The notes under the pieces are model-generated. The model saw nothing but the letters and a program-made list of their open reading frames with translations. It made no database searches and was not told the DNA's origin. The position numbers and the translations under genes were made by a program. From Armillaria gallica (Eukaryota; Basidiomycota; Agaricomycetes; Agaricales; Physalacriaceae), in contig JBANDB010000011.1 in the NCBI GenBank assembly GCA_037576215.1, positions 806,001 to 870,000 of the forward strand: DNA of 64,000 nt, written 5' to 3'. Numbering within the stretch: position 1 is the stretch's first letter; each line of letters begins with the position of its first letter. Shown here one piece after another: positions 58,246 to 64,000 of the stretch.

Positions 58246-58645
58246 GGTTACCCTATGACCTCGTTGACATGAACTTCGAATTGCTACCCATCGCAGTGCC
58301 ACTTTCTCTTCGTGATCTTCCCCGCTAACCTGTTCCTCTACGCGTCGAAAGCTCTACACCAATACCCGCCATCGACATCTCATCCTCACTCCATTCCCTC
58401 ACACTGTTAACGAACAGATTGCCGTGCCATACTCTGACATAGAATGATAGAATCGTTTACTTCGGTGATGTGATAAAGCCCGGTTCACCGTCAGGGCGAG
58501 CGAGGATACATCTCAATAGTTGTCCTGACGAATTTGAGAGAAAGGGGTGTTGAGCCGAGTAGAAAACACCGCAATAAAGCAGTAGGTAACCCTCAATAGA
58601 GGCGTATAACCAATGAAGACAGGGGTCCCTATGAAGACCTACTTT
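58246..58645 (-). pseudogene. PNPOx-like gene, inverted exon 1 fragment
   Basis: Reverse-complemented, the segment parallels exon 1 of the gene at 48115: DPCLHWLYASIEGY (against DPSLNWLYTSFEGD), then text matching the GGACGACC...GGAGCACCGGG region, GAACCGGGCTTTATCACATC for the GFISSPKY region, and a copy of FSTRRRNKF reduced to STRRGTG by a frameshift. The end preserves the exon border CATAGGGTAA. Divergence and indels show it is an old partial duplicate fused to the broken end of block X4. Confidence 0.7.
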
Positions 58646-59864
58646 TAGGTGTCAGGGTGCGAAACGTAGAGTGCCAAACCTAAAACGGGTAGATCAGCAA
58701 GATGTTCTATAAGATAGTGCTGAGACCTACGTTCAGCAGATGACGGCAAAAAAGCCGCCCTCATCTGTTAGGCCTTGGGTTCCTGTGAAGGCAGCAGGTT
58801 TGGCGATCAAGGTGGACTTTCTCCTACATGAAATATCAGCTTTCGGGAGATACACTCTATGCCGGTAGACATACGCGATGCCATCCAAGAGTCCGTCGGT
58901 AAGGAAGGATCGGCAACGCTGTGCATGTCGGTGGTCCTAGGTTTTCGCCATCGAAATTCGTGAAGACAAGTACCAGACTCGCATATATCGACGATACTCT
59001 CTGACGGTGTGGGAGGCACGCTGCTACGTGCTCAGGAAGAGCGCCACACGGTGGACCTAACATTCCGGTTGGTTGAAGGACATCGAAGCACTGGCTGGCG
59101 CCTACGGTGATCGGAGTCAACACACGGAGCATAGGCAGGCATAATGCAACTCACGGTCACCATTTGCAACACTGATAACCAACTCTTGCCTTCCATCATT
59201 TGGCTTGCAACACGGTACTGTATCTAGGTCAACGTCAGGCAGAGAGAATTATAATAAAGAACATATGGGTATTCCAAAGCCTATCCTGGACCGCGAGCCC
59301 GAATCACAACCGAAAACCCGTTCCAAAACCAAACAGCTGTCGCCACGACGGTCCCCGTCCTGACAAAAGTTTGGAATTGACATTCGACGACCCTCAACGA
59401 AGAGTCGATGGCGATCTTTAAGTAGAATATCTCCGAGCAGGGGGACAGGATGTCGTAAATGGTAGAGTCGAGCCTAGATAGTTGTCACATCATTGAATAA
59501 AACTGAGGAAAAGTACACAGCATGACTATCTGTACTACGTGACACCTATGCTATTCTAATCACACAAAGTCGAACAACATCGGAGGCGCCCAGCGTTCTA
59601 CGCTTCGAACTGTGTCTATTGCGAGAAAGACAACAATCTAACATGCGCATGGGTAAGAACAATGCCGATAACAGGCCAAGCGTATGTACACAGGCCAACC
59701 TAGCTTAACCAGAATCGGCAGACAACGGAAGCGGCAGTTGGATAATGCGACAGTTGGGAGCTAAATACAGTTCAAGAATTTCGAAGCAAACGTAAATTTA
59801 AAAAAATGCAAATGCCAGGTACGAGTCGTGGTAAGGAAGTTCAAGCTGAAGAACTGGTTAATGG
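58646..59864 (-). other. Unassigned stretch; possible protein-kinase fragment at 58780-59132
   Basis: On the minus strand near 58930-58830, CRSFLTDGLLDGIAYVYRHR and VYLPKADISC resemble the LLxGIAYxHxHRVxHxDIKP region before a protein-kinase catalytic loop, but HRD itself is not preserved. The rest has open frames without motifs. Placement between an inverted PNPOx fragment and an inverted F fragment suggests the whole 58.2-60.2 kb block is one inverted duplicate. Confidence 0.25.
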
Positions 59865-60193
59865 CTGAAGTATCAATATTGGTAGGGGCAGGTCCTGCTG
59901 TTGCTGTACGTTCCGCGGTTGTTTGGCATCATAGGAGAGTAAGAAAAGAAAGTGACAGACGAGCAGTACAATCCGTTCACGTCGCACAGCGTGGTGTAAG
60001 AGCACAAATCGGCTGTCTCCAAATGTTTCATTGTCGCCGCCCTCTTGCCGGGAACTGGCGTCGTTGTCATCGCCATCGTTGGTGGTGGTTCGCCATCAAA
60101 AGACGCGACGCGAATATCAGATTTCCATCCTTTTTCGGATTGCGGACTCACGGCCCGTATTACCGGTCCACGTGAAAGCCATGCATCAGCCAT
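59865..60193 (-). repeat. Block F fragment in inverted orientation (F5)
   Basis: Reverse-complemented, TCTGATATTCGCGTCGCGTC and TTTTGATGGCGAACCACCAC followed by GGCGATGACAACGACGCC parallel 46050-46150 (CTCTTGATGATCAACCACCA, GACAGCGACGACGACAATGG) and the F1/F2 text before block Y. All other F copies have the opposite orientation. An open minus-strand frame of 106 codons is present but unlike a known protein. Confidence 0.45.
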
Positions 60194-60735
60194 AGACTGC
60201 CGTAGATGTCATATAAGTCCCTTCTGCAGCGATTTGGTGCGAATACCAACGTCCGAATCATTCTTACCTACTCAGCGAACCGTAATTCTCCATTCAACGT
60301 CAATTTTGGGCTCCCGTGTTCCTTTTCACCATTAGTCCGGCCCTATCTTCTCAGATTCATCTTTTTCGTTGCGGAGTTTGTGTGTTATTTTCACGATAAG
60401 GTATGGTTGTGTTTTATTTTCAACTCAACTGGCTCATGAAAGGTATACCCTATCTAGTGCATGTGTCCTCGCGCAGTGTTCAACGAAAATTGATGCTATT
60501 TGCCAGTGTGCCACACAAAAATGACTTACTAGGACGAACCCGCGACTTTCCTTTGAACCCCTGACGTTCCAGACTTGGTGGCCGTCAATAATATCCATCT
60601 CTGCCCGCTATGATCTTGCAAGGACTCGTCTTGGTCGTGGACTTTCCTGTGAAGTAACCAGCCGTCCATCCGTACGATTCCGGCGATTCGTGGAGAGCAT
60701 CAGAACAGGAACTGAGGGCTGTGAGTAAAAATTAT
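60194..60735. other. Spacer, no gene recognised
   Basis: Plus-strand frames at 60206-60439 are short and hydrophobic near the end, without motifs. No repeat landmark of blocks X, F or Y is visible until about 60740. Confidence 0.35.
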
Positions 60736-63512
60736 TTGTTGACATTCCTAATTGGGCCTTGCGCCGGCATCAGCACTATCACTACCTAGAACCGACTCGC
60801 CTTTCCACGTTCTCTCCTGGAACACAAAGACGACGAGGAACAATTCACCAACTTTGACTCATGGATGACGCTCCCAGGCAAAGACCGGCGTCACAAATTT
60901 ATACCCATAGAATGTAGCGTGGAGCTCCAAATAGAAATATATGACGCCCATGTGTGCATCCATCTGCCGCCCGCAAATCATAGATCAGTTGTAACGGTAT
61001 CTACTTCTCTATTTGTTTACTTGCAGTGATACACGCCTGATTATCCTCCGAATCCTTACAGTATTCTTTGTTGGTACAAGATCGTGCATAAAAGTACGAG
61101 ACCAATGTCCCATCATGATGTCATCTTGGCTGTTTCTTATGTTCATTTTACAGAATTGCCAGCAATGGTGCCGGCGCTTCAATCGGCACAGCTCTGAGAC
61201 ACAAAAAATAACCGAGGACTAGGACGCGGCATCAACAATGCTATGTGCATTGATGATGATCAGGCGATCAGCTTGGAGCTGTAACCGATCAATCTACTCG
61301 TATATAAGCTGAAAAGACTGCCAGAAGTTTCATCTGCAACTTCCTTGTCAGTTGTGCGCTATAATGCCTTCACATTCGACGGAGCTTCCTTCTGTCAGCG
61401 AGACTCTCAGTGCTCTTTATGTCGGGGCCATAATAGCTGCTGTGTATGTGTCCTTCCTCACCTTCAAAAATATCTTTTTATTCATTTGCTTGGCAGTCTA
61501 TATGGCATAGTAAACCTACAAGGGGTTATTTACTACAGGAGATACCCTAACGATTGGTGGGTGTACCATTATTCTGTAAGTCGTCGTTCTTTTGAAGTTC
61601 GCGGTTATGTAGGCTGAAATCTAAGAAATAGGTCGGGCTCCTTTGGTTCGCTCAACCGCAAATGTCAGTCATGGTGACTACTACCTAGCTTCTTTTGCAG
61701 GGCCCTTGACACTGTTCATGTTGCTTTAAGCACATACGCCGTATATTTTTTGCTGATACATTTTTTTGGGAATTTGAATGGAGCTCTACAGTATAACTCG
61801 AGGTATGTGTTTGGGCAGAGATGCGACATAAATTTCATTGAAGATCCGTTGCTACAGGATCATGAAGGTGATTTCTTTCAACTGCCAATTGTAAGGATGT
61901 CTGAATGGCGTACCTTAGTGGCAGTTGGTTCTGAATGTGAGTCCTCATGGCAGATTTATCCTCTTAGCTTAATGCTGTCCCTACTAGGACATTCTCCCTG
62001 TGTACATCCAAGGGTGAGAACCGTGTTATGTCTATGAAGCGCGCAAACACTGACTACTGCAATCGTTAGGTTGTATGCCCTCCGACTATGGCAACGTTCG
62101 TGTTTTATGCAGCAGTGATTGATTCGAGTCGTTGCTTATTGCGTTTTTAGTTGGATGGAATTTTCACAAAATTACCACTTACTTCATCATAAGCATGCTT
62201 TAAAACAATCATGCGCCTGATTCGTACTTATTGTCGGATAGCCATTGGCTGTAATAGCCTCACTTGGTGATAACATCTTTACCATTTTTCATTGCTACTC
62301 TCTCTGATTATGTTTCATTCAGGTACTGCCATATGTAAGTGTCAATTTCATCCACGGGATCTGATTGTACTCAAAGAAAAGACACGGATGTGGTATATGA
62401 CACGTGCGTGAATCTTCATAGTTATCTACATCACTGGAAATAACCTTTAACAGTTATATTGCATCGAACATTGCATCTGATTCCAGTTTGAAAGTATCCA
62501 ATGTCCGTAATTAGAATGGCAGATGATGCTGACGCAGATAACTTAGATCTCGATTTATATCTTTTTCTCCACAATTGCCGTTATGGACCTCATAATAGCC
62601 ATTCCAATGTTCTATTACCTGCACAAGAGTAGAACTATTATACTTGCACCTTCGTGAGCTATTACTTTCACCACATCTTCCAGATTTTGTTGATGCAAAG
62701 TCGTATTAGTACAGCTATTGTACTTCTCGTCTAATGTGCCTTGTTCTCATGTCAGGATTAGCTACAAGGTGAGGATGTCTGCTTCGATCCCATTGAAATT
62801 CTGGTTAATCAAGACGACAGTGCATGCTCGCTGCTCACCCTCATTTCTGTTAGTTGTCTTTCAACCTGATCCGATCTCATGCTAAAGATCCCAGGAACGT
62901 CCACAGTACATCTTGTGGCCACAGTCTCTGGCTTTCCTCGGAATTCATTTCGATTTCGTCTTGTCTAAGTGTCGGTCTTATTCATTACTCCCCGTCGACA
63001 GACGATAGCTAATGAACATCTTCAAAGTCTATATCAATTCGCTCCTTGCAATGTACATCGTCTTCTTGTGATGATTACCTTCTGCTTACCTTTGATAGGC
63101 TCAACTCCCGATCGAAACATCATTCGACCAGTCAGTCCACAGAGGATGAAGTGAATTCACTGCCTACTGTCCTCCAGATCGCACCTCTCAATTCCGCGGA
63201 CAATGTAAACGAAACGGTGTGTGTAACCCCCTATGAGCATGTAGAGTTCTTGCTTTCATGTCTTTCAGAACATCAGTATTCCACTCCCGGACAAGTTGGA
63301 TCCGTCGAAGGAAGCCCTCGATTGTCAAGTTTGACAGCAATTTGGCCCGAGTCATGTCACCTTGCAGGTTTTGAATTCCCAACTTTTAGCTTCTGTGTAT
63401 GAGGGTCACCTCAAGTTTGCGGGTACTTAGAATATCTATGCGTAGTACTATACAAGGTCTCTTATAATTTGCAACTTGCCGCTTTACTGGTAGGGTCAAT
63501 GAGTATTGAAAG
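60736..63512 (+). repeat. Block Y, copy 5
   Basis: It starts at CATTCCTAATTGGGCCTTGC (cf. 52151 and 31438) and follows Y4 closely through ACCGACTCGCCTTTCCACG, the ATATAAGCTGAAAAGACTGC promoter-like stretch, the DUF6534 gene, and the tail, which ends at TCAATGAGTATTGAAAGG where unrelated sequence begins. The left half seen in Y1/Y2 is missing, as in Y4, so Y4 and Y5 share a common truncated ancestor. Confidence 0.7.
61364..63402 (+). pseudogene. DUF6534-type membrane protein gene, copy 4
   Basis: The ATG at 61364 opens MPSHSTELPSVSETLSALYV. The exons with NLQGVIYYRRYPNDWWVYHY, the 14-base VGLLW exon, LDTVHVALSTYAVYFLLIHF and GNLNGALQYNS, the 10-base exon GATCATGAAG (61859-61868), LYALRLWQ and GWNFHKITTYF all keep phase and GT-AG borders. 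As in copy 3 the donor after YF reads ATAAGC rather than GTAAGC. The last exon, LNSRSKHHSTSQSTEDEVNS, runs on to a stop at 63402 and is longer than in copy 1. Possibly the least damaged coding part of the four, but the lost donor makes function doubtful. Confidence 0.7.
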
Positions 63513-64000
63513 GTGCTGAGCGCCTATATGAATGCAAAGTGCTACACACTAAACACCACACAAACACTCAGTAATTGTGGTTCGAAGGGAGGTATGTTAT
63601 ACCAAGTTACGACGCTTTGTACCGTAGTTAACAAGTTCCGGGTGCAATGAATATGATTTGTATAAAGAATATATTGCGATGTCCACTCTAAGTTCAACAT
63701 GTCACTGAACATGTTATGCCCGGACTCGGGTGGAACAAGTAAGCACTGATTGAGATAACCTCGCACTTTGGGTTGAACCTCAATAGCGGCAATACTCACA
63801 GACCGTGAGTGCAAGCGGTTAACGCGTAGCAAGAAGGAGAGAGATAAGTCCGGTATGTATTAACTTAGCTTGAAGCTAGGGTACATGGCTGAGAGCTACA
63901 CTACTTATATATCGTTCAGTTCATTTCTAATAATAATTTGGGTTGTACGGTTGTCGGACGATAAATGTCAGGAGTCCTGTCCGTGTCCATGTGGTCAAGC
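63513..64000 (-). repeat. Right-edge stretch, possibly an LTR or retroelement end
   Basis: Block Y5 ends at 63512 and foreign sequence runs to the window edge. On the minus strand GATATATAAGTAGTGTAGCT (about 63919-63900) is a TATA-type core promoter. TTGGTATAACATA (about 63604-63592) is loosely like a tRNA-Met primer site, so a 5' LTR reading leftward is possible. Without the second end this stays a guess. Confidence 0.25.

Noticed and set aside
58780..59132. A protein kinase gene
   Set aside because: One short stretch resembles the region before the kinase catalytic loop, but the HRD and DFG motifs are not visible; kept only as a weak possibility.
1..64000. CRISPR arrays, rRNA genes, bacterial operons or phage
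   Set aside because: No regularly spaced identical repeats, no rRNA-like conserved stretches, and introns and gene families are those of a basidiomycete.

Overview
The window looks like repeat-rich chromosomal DNA of a mushroom-forming basidiomycete (Agaricomycetes). The evidence is short GT-AG introns, DUF6534-type membrane protein genes, F-box-like proteins beginning with a coiled coil, a pyridoxamine-phosphate-oxidase-like/ferredoxin-reductase-like fusion, and a transposase-like family known to me only from Agaricomycetes. There are no bacterial-style operons, rRNA genes or CRISPR arrays. Family names come from recognising motifs by eye; no search was run.

Layout. (1) 1-9.6 kb: a decayed multi-gene DNA transposon of the Plavaka/tnp2-like kind, with a long minus-strand transposase-like gene, a minus-strand accessory gene and a divergent plus-strand gene. 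Its core gene is split by a 1.37 kb insertion (about 5190-6557) carrying sixteen ACTAGT hexamers. (2) 9.6-14.1 kb: no recognised gene; a possible SINE-like Pol III promoter and small repeats. (3) 14.1-17.5 kb: a nested stack. A Ty1/copia-type element (minus strand, 203-bp LTR at its 5' end, 3' half missing) is interrupted inside its integrase by a 1174-bp hAT-like element, which itself holds a 252-bp MITE with 31-bp inverted ends. (4) 17.6-63.5 kb: a large degenerate array of three recurring blocks in the same order: X (about 3.5 kb, function unknown), F (F-box-like gene remnants on the minus strand) and Y (3-5 kb, with a DUF6534-type membrane protein gene on the plus strand). The order is X1-F1-Y1-X2-F2-Y2-X3-F3-Y3(partial)-PNPOx/FNR gene-F4-Y4-X4-inverted PNPOx and F fragments-Y5.

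The array is cut by later insertions that comparison between copies makes visible. These are five members of a TIR family with ends reading GAGTCCTATG (called E here), two solo LTRs with perfect 5-bp target duplications, and a 1.46 kb element with an 8-bp target duplication that contains one of the solo LTRs.

Almost every gene copy is broken by frameshift, stop, lost splice site or insertion, so little here is likely to make working protein. The main value of the window is as a record of segmental duplication, nested transposition and CpG decay. CpG loss is patchy: X1 and Y2 are strongly depleted, while Y4 (third DUF6534 copy), X4 and the ACTAGT-rich insertion are CpG-rich.
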